From Erpobdella octoculata (taxonomy: Eukaryota; Annelida; Clitellata; Hirudinida; Erpobdellidae), in NCBI GenBank assembly GCA_963978895.1, contig OZ022239.1:37095830-37159829 (forward strand): 64,000 nucleotides of DNA, given 5' to 3'. A program made the translations under genes and the position numbers. Shown here in pieces: positions 1-9,211 of this stretch. The notes under the pieces were generated by a model. It made no database searches. It was not told the DNA's origin and saw only the letters and a list, made by a program, of their open reading frames with translations. How positions within the stretch are numbered: position 1 is the stretch's first letter; every line of letters begins with the position of its first letter.

Positions 1-1118
1 TTTAGTATAATACAATTTGCACACAATTAACTGAAAAATGCGTATTGTTGGAAAATGACAATATACCTATTGTTTCCTGAATGTTACAGAGAATTGAGAC
101 TCTTGTGAGCAGCCGATACAATAATTTTTCTGAAAAAGTTAAACGAAACGTTTTGTCTAATATTATGAAGAAGATCAATGTCATTGTAAAAATAAAAATT
201 TTCAAAATAAAAGCCGGACAGGTTCATAAGCGGAATTTTCAATTGTCTGCCAAACAAAATGGTTTCTACCGAAAACTCATGAAAAATTTAAATGGTTTTG
301 TTCTGCAGTCGTTGTCAGATAATAAAACAAAATTTGTAAAAAAATTCCAGGAATTTTTTTCACTACAGAACTCCCATTAGTCATTTTTGATGAAGTTGAA
401 ACTTGACTTTGGTGATGGAAGCAGTATAAAACCATTCTGAAATGTGCACTTATTTTTGTTTAAAAAAAAATCAAGTTGTTGAACAACAGTTTATAGGTTG
501 TGATGAATTGAGCAGCCACGAATTTTTTCATGAGCTAGATCGGTACTGCAAGGTGACAAGACGATGGAAAAATCGCATACAACGATCGACAGTTCTTTGT
601 AGACAGCTTGTCGACGGAAAGTTCGTCTGCAGCCAATTTGTTGACTGGACACTCCGTCGATGGGCATTTTGTCGCCGAGTAGATAATATAATCAACGTAA
701 AATATGAACATTTCATCGATTAACAATTTGTCGGCAAAAAGCTTCAGTATTTATTGCTTCATTTGTTTAAAAAAATTGTAATAAAATATATTAGTCATAT
801 TTACAACAAGTTCGAGTACTTTTGGAAAATTTTCAAAAATTTCTTGTCACCAAAATTAGTTTATTTAGTTCAATAAAAATTGAGTACATTCATAAATCTG
901 TATTAGTATTTTTATTTTTAAATTATGTATCAATAACATATCCAAATAGTTTTGCATTTTATATTCAAAAGTCTAAAAACTTTTGTAAAGATTAGTTACC
1001 ACTTTCTTGCTACTTTGAATCAGTAGTAATCAATTTTTCCTTCTAATGATGGCACACGGTTTTTTCAAAATAAAAACTAATAAAAATGAACTTTTATTAG
1101 CTTTAATATGTTGCAACC
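1..1118. other. AT-rich stretch, no recognised gene
   Basis: Two modest open frames on the plus strand (81-380, Lys-rich; 442-723) show no family motif, domain or splice context, so neither is called as a gene. The part at 560-740 contains several GTCGAC/TTTGTCG-like words that hint at decayed repeat DNA. Nothing else is seen. Confidence 0.5.
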
Positions 1119-1145
1119 AGTGGCGGGTCTAAAAATCACACTTGA
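1119..1145. mobile_element. Isolated hAT-like terminal sequence
   Basis: The motif CAGTGGCGGGTCTAAAAA resembles hAT terminal inverted repeats, which often begin CAGTGGCGG or CAGGGGCGG. A close relative lies near 43740-43762 in the opposite orientation. No partner end or target duplication was found here, so this is probably a fragment. Confidence 0.35.
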
Positions 1146-1689
1146 AGGTTTTTTTTTTACAAAAAATACATGCTTTTATTTAATCAGCTACTTTTTCTCT
1201 TTTTTTTCTGTAGCTTAAAGTTCACTTTCACTAAACTTATTTCTTAACGATCAATTGTATTAATACATAACAGGTATCTATATTTTATTTTATTTGTGAA
1301 TGTCGGTCACATGTCGTCGTTTGATTGGTTGGTTGAAATACGTCATTTCTCACTCTTTCTCTATCTTCCACGAAGCAGAGCGCTTAAATGACTATGTAAG
1401 CAGGGCCGGCCTTAGCATTTCGGCAGCCCTATGCAAAACTTTGATGCGTCCCGGACCTTTGAGTAAATTGAGAGTTACGGTTTTACCACATCTACATCAC
1501 GTGAAAAAGTGTTTAATGAATTTTGAGCAACAATTTTTCATCATCAATTTATGATGTAAGACAATAACAGTATTGTAGATGCAGTAATAACAATTACAAT
1601 TAGCATACAATATTGATGCTTGTCACACAGCAAATTTCAAAAACTTACAATATTGGTCAAAAGGTTTTTACTCAAATTTTTAACTTAAA

Positions 1690-2110
1690 ACGAAACTCTG
1701 CGAGCTTTAATAGATGCAAATGTTCTTATAAGACTAGTATAGTTGAGTTCCTTTACAACAGAATTTTGAATGGACATTAACGCCAAATCATTCAGTCTAT
1801 CCTGTTTCATGCTTGCTCGTAAGTAAGTCTTGATTAGCTTTAGTGTGGAGAAGCTCCTCTCGCCTGAAGCAACGGTTATTAGAATAGTCAGTATAAGACA
1901 CGCAGAGCAACAGAAACATTTGGAAAAACCTCATGCAAACAATTGAAATGTAGAAAACGTAACAGTTTTAGTATTAAGCTAATGTTGTCAGGCATGATGT
2001 TATGCAAGGCTTTCAGCTCATCAAACAATATGCCATCAATATCCGAACACAGTGACTTTAATTTTGTGACTGTGATTTTGAAGATAGAACTGTCTGCAGA
2101 TTTAGACAAT
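1690..2110 (-). pseudogene. hAT transposase C-terminal fragment (decayed)
   Basis: Read on the minus strand, the sequence gives a stretch with LHNIMPDNISLILKLLRFLH and then, after a frameshift, VASGERSFSTLKLIKTYLR followed by DRLNDLALMSIQ. The pattern SxERSFSxLKLIKTYLR is the hAT C-terminal dimerisation domain (hATC) of the DUF4371/ZMYM-related group. The frameshift and the lack of upstream catalytic sequence make it a pseudogene. It fits the minus orientation of the surrounding hAT element and was probably its own transposase. Confidence 0.75.
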
Positions 2111-2369
2111 TTGCCTTCATTTCATATTCATTGATACTGTATCTGTTATGTATAAATGTAATCAAAAACCCGAATTCTTTTGAAATTCCTGCATTTTCTC
2201 AAAACGCTGACTGAATGATGCTGACGACGTTGACGATAAACACGAACTTTGCAAAGTTTGACTACTTTCAGCTTCAGAAATTTGATTAACTTAATAGCTA
2301 AAAGTAACACCACAGCCTGGCTGTGCAAAGTGTTTAAAAAATGACCCCTCAATACGCTCTGGCGCATCA

Positions 2370-3420
2370 GCGTCAGCGGTGACATCATTAACATGTGGAG
2401 TACCTCAGGGGTCTGTGCTGGGCCCACTTTTTTTTACATTATATACATCCGAACTCGAGGAAGTCATCAGGGCGCATGGTCTCCAATGCCACATGTACGC
2501 CGACGACACACAAGTCTACGGCTGCTGCCGACCGGAGCATGCGGACTCTCTTGCCATGAAGTTATCAAGATGCGTAGACGCTGTCGACCGCTGGATGTTC
2601 AGCAGCCGTCTCCGGTTGAATTCCAACAAAACAGAAGTGACCTGGTGCTCGTCTTTCCGGCGTTCGTCAACTCTCCCTACCAAGCCGGTTCGAATCTGCT
2701 CCCACCAGTAAGACGTGTTCGTAATCTGGGGATCTGACTGGATTCAAATTGTTCTATGGCCAGTCACATCAACAACACGACCCGTTCCTGCTATGCTTCT
2801 CTCAGAGAGATTCGCAGCATCTCCTCTCATCTTTCAATTGACGCCCGGAGAATTCTCATAACCGCCTTGGTTCTTCAAAAGATTGATTACGGAAATTCAA
2901 CTCTAGCAGGCCTTCCTTCTTGTCATCTGGATTGGCTTCAAACTCTCATCAACACAGCCCCCAAAATAATCTACAATGCTCGGAAATATGACCATGTCAC
3001 CCCACTTCTCAAAGATCTCCACTGGTTTCGCATTCGGCAACGAATCGAGTACAAGATTTCCACAATAGTACACAAATCTCTGCACGGCCAAGCTCCTCCA
3101 TACCTGTCTTTTGTTCATGTAGCCAATGTACTGGATCGGCAGAGGCTCAGATCAGCATCCAGTGGCCTCCTCACTACACCGCCAGTTCATCGCACGACGC
3201 TCGATGAAAATTCGTCGACGTGATTGGGCCTGAAATGTGGAACAAACTCCCTTTCCACATCATCTCTACATCCAGTTCAGCCAGTTTCCACACAGCACTA
3301 AAGACATTTCGGTTCATTAAATCTTTTCCCTAACGTCTACAGTGGTCTTGAAGTTTTTTTGAAGAACATACGCCACTTTAATAAAACTCGGATTCATTAT
3401 CATTATTATTTATTATTATC
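2370..3420 (+). mobile_element. 5'-truncated L2/CR1-like LINE fragment
   Basis: Plus-strand reading gives reverse-transcriptase motifs VPQGSVLGPLFFTLY and YADDTQVYG, then, after a frameshift near 2690-2750, a thumb/C-terminal region ending in IGPEMWNKLPFHIIST, all typical of L2/CR1-clade ORF2 proteins. The catalytic YADD is intact but the frame is broken, so the copy is dead. The 3' end carries a TCATTATTATT-type short repeat, the usual L2-like tail. It is truncated just before RT domain 4 and sits inside the 1401-4897 hAT. Confidence 0.85.
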
Positions 3421-3637
3421 TTACTCTTGCGTTTTGCAGCTTCTGAATTGGATTTTTTTTCTTTATTTCCGGACATTTGTCATGACCAAATCACTGACTG
3501 TGAGTGAAAACTTGATGAAACAAACGTTCAGATCGCATAGACTAAATAGCCAGGTAATAAGTAATAAAAAAAAATTACAACGACAAGTTTGACAACGTAA
3601 AAAATAAAAATGACGCTGACGCAGTTATGACGACAAA

Positions 3638-4468
3638 TTAGACCTCCTAGCCGAATTTTTTTTATGTTTGTGGCTGGCTGAACAAATATTTCGGCTGATA
3701 TCCGGATTAGCCGAATTTACGCGTAAAATTATTATTCGGCTTGAATTTTGAATTATCCGGCTCATGATTCACATTTGTGGCTGATAATTATTTTAAATTA
3801 GGCTAAAATTTAATATAAAATTAAATACTAAAGTTAATAAAGTTCAAAATTTATTACCAATATATAAATTATCAAATTAATAGCAATTGTCATAAAAGTT
3901 AATTAAATCATCAAAAATGTCATATGATAAACAAAATTACATAATAAAAAATAATATGAAAATTTTTTTTTACATTGCAAATTTAAAATTGTCATGTATA
4001 AAAACAATCTGATTTAATTTATCAGCACTTAAGGCTGATCTGCGGCTGTTCATAACTAATCCACATGTTAATTATCTATAATATCTAATTATTAACTATT
4101 AACATGAGAAAAGAATTGTGATACTTAAATTTATTCCTATTTTAAAGCGGCTGTCAGTAGCGATAATAAGTAAAGCAAAGATAATATAATGAAAATTAGA
4201 AAACGTAATGGATTTCAGAAAGAAATTCAGGAAATTAAACATTGCACACCAATGTATACATAATAGTTGATTTTGCACTTTTACATTGAAAATTAGTTTT
4301 ATAATGAGTCAAACGTAAAAAAAAAGGTCTAGGTTAAGCTGGCGTTCGGAAATCTTATAGCGGATTTTCGGCGTACCGTTTTCGGCTGGCCGCCGGCTAA
4401 CCGTAATTTTTTTTCGGCTGATTTACGGCGGCTGTAAAAAGTTCGGCGGCGGCGGCTAGGAGGTCTAA
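3638..4468. mobile_element. MITE with 16-bp perfect terminal inverted repeats
   Basis: Left end TTAGACCTCCTAGCCG and right end CGGCTAGGAGGTCTAA are perfect reverse complements. The element is flanked by the 6-bp direct repeat GACAAA (3632-3637 and 4469-4474). Both subterminal regions are rich in CGGCT/AGCCG words (for example 3655-3760 and 4370-4460), possible transposase binding sites. The 831-bp interior has no coding sequence. It is nested in the larger hAT. Confidence 0.85.
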
Positions 4469-4564
4469 GACAAATTCTACAAGCTGAGCAACCATAGAAA
4501 TGTAGATCATAGATGATATAAAATAAATTATAAGATTATAATAATAATGTTTGACAATATTTAG

Positions 4565-4762
4565 AGTGGCGTAAATCCTAAAGGACATCAAGGCCACTGA
4601 AGTGGTTCTTTGCAGAGGCAGCCATTTATAGGCGCCTAACCCTTTAGCAATGCGAGTGAACTCCTTGCTTAAGGGAGTTACGCTGGTGACGCCGGTGAGG
4701 CTTGAACTGCCAACCTAACGATCGACAGGCGAACGCTCTACCGCTCTGCCACCAGCGCCTCA
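4565..4762 (-). mobile_element. tRNA-derived SINE
   Basis: The minus strand has a tRNA-like head at about 4690-4762: an A-box-like TGGCAGAGCGGTAG and a B-box-like GCAGTTCAAGCCT at normal tRNA spacing, which together form an internal Pol III promoter. A non-tRNA body and an AT-rich tail follow. The head resembles a tRNA but continues into unrelated sequence, so it is a SINE and not a tRNA gene. Confidence 0.75.
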
Positions 4763-5128
4763 TGAATGTTGGCAAGTGACTCAAGTCACGTTGAGTGAGT
4801 GAGTTTGCAACTTTGGGCTTGTTAAAAAAATTTTAAATTCAAAAAAATATTTTTGCATGGAGCAAATGGCGGCCCCTAAATTTGGCGGCCGGCTCTGTAT
4901 GTAAGCTAAACAACATTTAACACATCATCCACACACATATAAACAAACATCAAAATATTGTTTTTTTTATTAATTCTCAATTATTGGCACGTGACACAAA
5001 TCCTTAGTTATTTGTTTATTACGTTGCCTAAAAATTTTATATCTATTCATTTCATGTTGCTGTTTTATTTAAAGTATAACAATTTTTTTCATCACAATAG
5101 TTATCAATTTTTTTTGAGCAAAAATGCT

Positions 5129-5690
5129 AAAGCTGTAAAGGACTTCAGGTGCGATGCGTGGGCAAGTCCGCTATAGTGTTGAATAGGACATATGAGCCGG
5201 GAGAGATAGGAATCCGAGCACGGAAATCGCGATTTCTCAGAAACGGTTATAGACAATGACCTAAGATTTTACAGGTCATTGAGACGTACTTCCAATGCCA
5301 ACCGGAAATCTGTGCGACCACGCCCACGTCCGCATTTGGGCTATAAACGCTTGCAGAGTCGACGTCGAATATCTCCAGAACCACGTTAACTTGAAAAAAA
5401 AACATAGGGGTCTATGAGCCAGGGTCACGTGACTCCCGGTTCCGGAGTTATGAGCGCTCGAAAATGGGTACCCCGGATTCGGCACTATTTTTGAGCCACG
5501 CTACAGCCACCCCATCAGGCGAAACGGAGCTGCACTCTACATGAAAAGACGACCCCTGAATAAGACCATCTGATGGGGAAAGAATTTTTCGAATTTGTAT
5601 TCCGGATATGGATTTATGGGAGTTCAAAGATAGCGGGTTTTTTTCAATTTTGGATAAGTATAGTGAAATGGTCTGTATTTTTTTTTTTAT
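5129..5690. other. Unclassified moderate-complexity repeat-like DNA
   Basis: This block is GC-richer than its surroundings and lacks an open frame of interest. Phrases such as TTTCTCAGAAACGGTTAT recall the non-coding interiors of the Helitron-related repeats elsewhere in the window. No ends or target duplication could be fixed. Confidence 0.3.
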
Positions 5691-5750
5691 AATAGTTTAT
5701 AGTCCTTTACACCAGGTGTTTTAAGACTCTAATGGCTGTATGTAATTATT
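5690..5750 (+). repeat. Dispersed repeat family, copy 1 (partial)
   Basis: The words TATAGTCCTTTACACC and GTGTTTTAAGACT recur at 37270-37320 (same strand) and, reverse-complemented, at about 8165-8250. The three copies define a dispersed family whose longer copies end near GCTCGCAA..GCGAG. Confidence 0.6.
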
Positions 5751-5844
5751 CGTGAATGGAATCGAGTCCGAATACGCTAAGTGTATTATTACAATTATTA
5801 GACTAATTTTGGCGTGCATACTCCAATTTGAATGCTGTGTTTGT

Positions 5845-6045
5845 TCGCGTGCATGCAGCTATTGGTACGTTGTGTATGCGTTTATATGTGTGGGTGTTTG
5901 CGTGGATGATGCTATCAAGAAGTTGTGTGCGTGCGTTTATGAATGCGTTTGCTTGCGTGTAGATTATACTAGGATATTGTGTGTGCTCGTTTACATGCGT
6001 GGGTGTTCACGTGCTTACTGCTATCAGTATGTTGTGTCATAGCAT
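5845..6045. repeat. Degenerate GT-rich minisatellite
   Basis: Four diverged units of roughly 50-58 bp can be aligned on GCTATTGGTACGTTGTGT-like words at about 5859, 5910, 5968 and 6021. The resulting Cys/Val-rich open frame is a by-product of the repeat. Confidence 0.45.
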
Positions 6046-6234
6046 AGTTTTAAATTATTTTATGGTCGTGTGTATGTGTGTGCTCACTTGCAAACATACC
6101 GCATGAAATTCTATATACAAACAAATCTCAATTATCTATAAAAATTATTTATAATTTATAATTTTATTGATAACATATAAATTAGATTATGTATATAAGT
6201 ATGTCCGGATGTATTTTATGCATTGCTACACCAT

Positions 6235-6876
6235 CAGTGTTGGGTAAAATACTGTTCAAATATAATTTAAGAACAAAATACAAATACTTTTTTAAAAAGT
6301 ATTTCAAGTACAAAAATACAAATAGTTTTCTTGAAAATATTTCAACTATAAAATACAAAATGCATTAAAGCATTTTTGGAAAACATGTGTAATAACTTGA
6401 ACAAGTTAAAATTATACCCTGTGGTTTTAAACATGTTTAAGCGGTACAACACTGTCATCCCATCTTCGGCTCCAGTGGAACGCCTGTTCAGCACCGGGGG
6501 GCAAATAATGACCTCTAACCGCAATCGTTTGACTGATGAAACTTTTGAACAATTACTAATTTCAAAAGCAAATTCTCATTTTAAAAGTTGAATCTGTTAA
6601 TCTGTTTATTTTATTGTAACAAAAGATTTACCCTGTTGACTTGTTTTTGTTAAAAAGTGCTTGAGATGCGTGTTGATGATAATGATGTATCAGCATCAAG
6701 TGTTATAAAACGTATTTTAGTATTTTGCAGTAAAATACTTTAATGCATTTTGTATTTTATAGTTGAAATATTTTCAAGAAAACTATTTGTATTTTGTACT
6801 TGAAATACTTTTTAAAAAGTATTTGTATTTTGTATTTAAGTTACATTTGAACAGTATTTTACCCAACACTGACTAC
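6235..6876 (+). mobile_element. Internally deleted hAT element with about 130-bp inverted repeats
   Basis: The left arm (about 6235-6366, starting TCAGTGTTGGGTAAAATAC) and right arm (about 6742-6876, ending GTATTTTACCCAACACTGA) are nearly perfect reverse complements over roughly 130 bp. Between them lies a hAT dimerisation-domain remnant. Flanks read CTACACCA and CTACTAAA, a possible eroded 8-bp target duplication. Long inverted repeats of this kind let the copy move only with transposase supplied elsewhere. Confidence 0.85.
6376..6591 (+). pseudogene. hAT transposase C-terminal dimerisation domain
   Basis: A 71-residue open frame ends the coding part of the hAT element. It contains the diagnostic hATC pattern PSSAPVERLFSTGGQIMTSN followed by RNRLTDETFEQLLISKAN. 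A full hAT transposase is several hundred residues, and its RNase-H-like catalytic core and BED finger are missing, so this is a deletion remnant and not a functional transposase. The ATG lies inside the inner edge of the left inverted repeat and is probably not a true start. Confidence 0.8.
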
Positions 6877-6956
6877 TAAACGTTTCTTCCAAGAAGAGCT
6901 GATGTAGTTGTTGGTACTTTTAAAAAAAAATTAAGTTTTTACACACTTAACTTGAC

Positions 6957-7130
6957 TTCTCTGTCTGTCTGTCTGTCAGTCTGTCTGTCGGTCTGTCGTT
7001 CTGTCGGTCTGTCAGTCTGTCTGTCGGTCTGTCAGTCTGTCTGTCGTCAAATTTTGCAATCGATTTTAAACTAACTTCCCGATGAGCTAGAGATTTAACA
7101 ATTTAAACATACTTCTGAACTGATTAACAA
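6957..7130 (+). repeat. (GTCT)n tract plus linked dispersed sequence
   Basis: A GTCTGTCT/GTCGGTCT tract at 6957-7047 is followed by CAAATTTTGCAATCGATTTT. The same pairing occurs reverse-complemented at about 12180-12290, where CAGACAGA tracts adjoin GATTGCAAGATTTG. The tract and flank therefore move together as a repeat family. Confidence 0.6.
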
Positions 7131-8160
7131 TGCATTCTATCAAATTTTCGGATCCATTGGACAAAATTTAATGAAATAATTATTTGTGATATTTTCGTCG
7201 AACTACTTATTGTCTATGCTAATATTCTCGTTGTTTATGTAACATATATGATTTTCGGATCGATTGGACAACATCAACTTGTACCTATAGTAAAAAAATA
7301 CAATAGTGTTTTTCGAGGTGTTTTTAAAAAATTCTGTTTCTGCTTCGCTTGTTTTGCCTACCAAATCAACTGATAACTAAATAAAATAGAGTAGTTGTAA
7401 ATAATTTTTAAACAATTTTAATATGGACATGGTCAGTGCTTTGAGAGTGTTTCATTTGGATTCTGTACAACAATAAATATTGAAAAAGCAGGACCTCATT
7501 GAAATGAATTTTTGATCGACGAATGTCGAAACGGATGCAGAAAAAGTTGAATGGTCAAAAAAAACAACGTTCAGCTCAAAATAACATTTGAGCTACGCAA
7601 AAAGCGTGGTATCTCAACTCAGATTTTGATTGAAAGTAAGTTTTGTTGGGTTGGATGAGTTTGGGTCAAGTCGGGTCTAAATAAAGAAACATGTACAAAC
7701 TATCTTTAACGAACAATAATAAATGTACATGCATTACTCTTGTCAAATTAATTTTTGTTTCAAATAATGAATAACCTAACAAATTAGAATATATTGATAT
7801 CTCAACAGATATAGGTAAAACCGGGCTGGTTCAATTAAGTTAGGCCGAAATGAGTCCAGTTGGGTTACCAAATTTAGAAAGTTTGTTGATTAATTAGCCA
7901 CAGTAACATAGACAAATTTTTATTATTACATTGATTATCTATAAAAACCTTTGTTAATGTTTAATGTCATTAAACTTCAAAAAACAAAACACGACAACAA
8001 CATTCTGTTTTCTATACCAATTGCTTAAAAAAACAAATATGCCGTATTTCATTAAACATTATATCGAAATAGCTTTTTTTAAATGTTTTAAACCTGCACT
8101 AGCAAGTCCAGTAAAAGAAATTGAAAAAGACATTTTCATTTGTTAAAAGGCTAACTCGCA
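7131..8160. other. AT-rich DNA, nothing recognised
   Basis: No coding motif, terminal repeat or RNA gene was found. A short Lys/Phe-rich open frame at 7964-8146 has no family features and no supporting context. Confidence 0.4.
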
Positions 8161-8164
8161 TTCC

Positions 8165-8250
8165 TCTTGCGAGCCTATACCGAGTCTGGATAAAGGAAGA
8201 AGAAATTTATGATTTAAAACACCTGGCGTGAAGGACTATGAACCATTTAG
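8165..8250 (-). repeat. Dispersed repeat family, copy 2
   Basis: The reverse complement reads CATAGTCCTTCACGCC, GGTGTTTTAA, then CTTTATCCAGACTCGG and GGCTCGCAAGAGG. It matches the fuller copy at 37270-37425 in the same order. Confidence 0.6.
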
Positions 8251-8461
8251 AAACAAATTCTAAAAGGCTCAGGCCACTAAACATCAGGACTTTACAGCCG
8301 TTATCCATTTTTAAAGAGGTGAGAGCGGAAGCATTCATGAAATTTTTTTGGACTTGTTCTGCCCCCGGTTAAGCGAGGGAAAAATTGCAACAACTTCAGA
8401 CTAGTTTTTATCACTTTTTGGATGAAAGGGTTCAACCGTCAAAGTAGGACAACTTGGTTCC

Positions 8462-8508
8462 ACAGATTCCCAAGCATAAACCGCTGAATCGGTCATCGAA
8501 GAAGGCTT
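8462..8508 (-). pseudogene. 47-nt duplicate of the channel gene's pre-TM2 segment
   Basis: This segment matches 9354-9400 inside the downstream channel gene with two mismatches in 47 positions. On the minus strand the frame stays open through SAVYAWESV; both differences change an amino acid (I to M, T to A). Homology stops abruptly on both sides. It is best read as the remnant of a diverged tandem paralogue of the DEG/ENaC gene. Confidence 0.75.
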
Positions 8509-8510
8509 GT

Positions 8511-9211
8511 AACGTCTAGGTCCCATGACCCAACATTAAATTTATAAACGTAACACTATCAACGTAACACCTTACAAGCAAAAATATTTTTTATTTTTTT
8601 TCACAGCTATGCGTGTGGTTTTATTTCCAAAAAATCAAGTTTGTTGCAAAAACAAACCAAGGAAACTATAATAAACAAAAACGTTGATTTCATCTTAAAT
8701 TTATAAAATCTTTATACGGCGTGGATTTACAATTCTGAATTAGAATAATAAGAATGCAACAAATAAACCTTGTTGATAAAACGATTGAGGTAAATTTTAG
8801 AATGTTTACTGAAGTGTTGTAAAATGGGTGAGTTGAAAAATTCAAGATTTAAGATTTTTCTTAAAACATAAAACCACCGATAAAATTTAAGTTGAAAATA
8901 AAAAAACGAAATCAAATAATGTAACTTCTAGAAAACATAATGAAGCACTTTTCGGATAAAAAACGTAGTTTTTAAACATAACAAGAAAAAAAGTTTTAAT
9001 CAATACCATTCAATTATTTTTAATATACTGCATTAATTTGTCTATTAATTAATATAACCTTAAAAAAGTGTTATTTTTAAAAATGCAGGAAATCAGACGA
9101 TGCGGTGCGTATTTCGTGCTATTTATGTTGAAAATGTTTAATAATTACCTACTAAAAAAGACAATAAAACAGAAAAACCAACACACAAAAAACTTTTAAA
9201 ACGCATCAGTT
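8511..9211. other. 3' flank of the channel gene, no other gene seen
   Basis: AT-rich sequence downstream (in gene sense) of the channel stop codon. It should hold the 3' UTR and polyadenylation site, but no single signal could be chosen with confidence. Confidence 0.35.

Larger units (their letters stand above)
1401..4897 (-). mobile_element. hAT transposon, 3.5 kb, with nested insertions
   Basis: The ends are inverted repeats starting CAGGGCCGGCC (left) and, read from the right, CAGAGCCGGCC. The element is flanked by identical 8-bp target duplications TATGTAAG (1393-1400 and 4898-4905), the size expected for hAT transposition. A decayed transposase C terminus lies on the minus strand near 1690-2110. 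An L2-like LINE (about 2370-3420), a MITE (3638-4468) and a tRNA-derived SINE (about 4565-4762) are nested inside, which accounts for much of its length. The exact duplication after so much internal decay is notable. Confidence 0.85.

Noticed and set aside
81..723. Two plus-strand frames of 99 and 93 residues at the window start
   Set aside because: Composition typical of AT-rich chance frames; no motif, no neighbouring exon or conserved feature.
4690..4762. Functional tRNA gene on the minus strand
   Set aside because: The acceptor stem does not close and the sequence continues into a SINE body.
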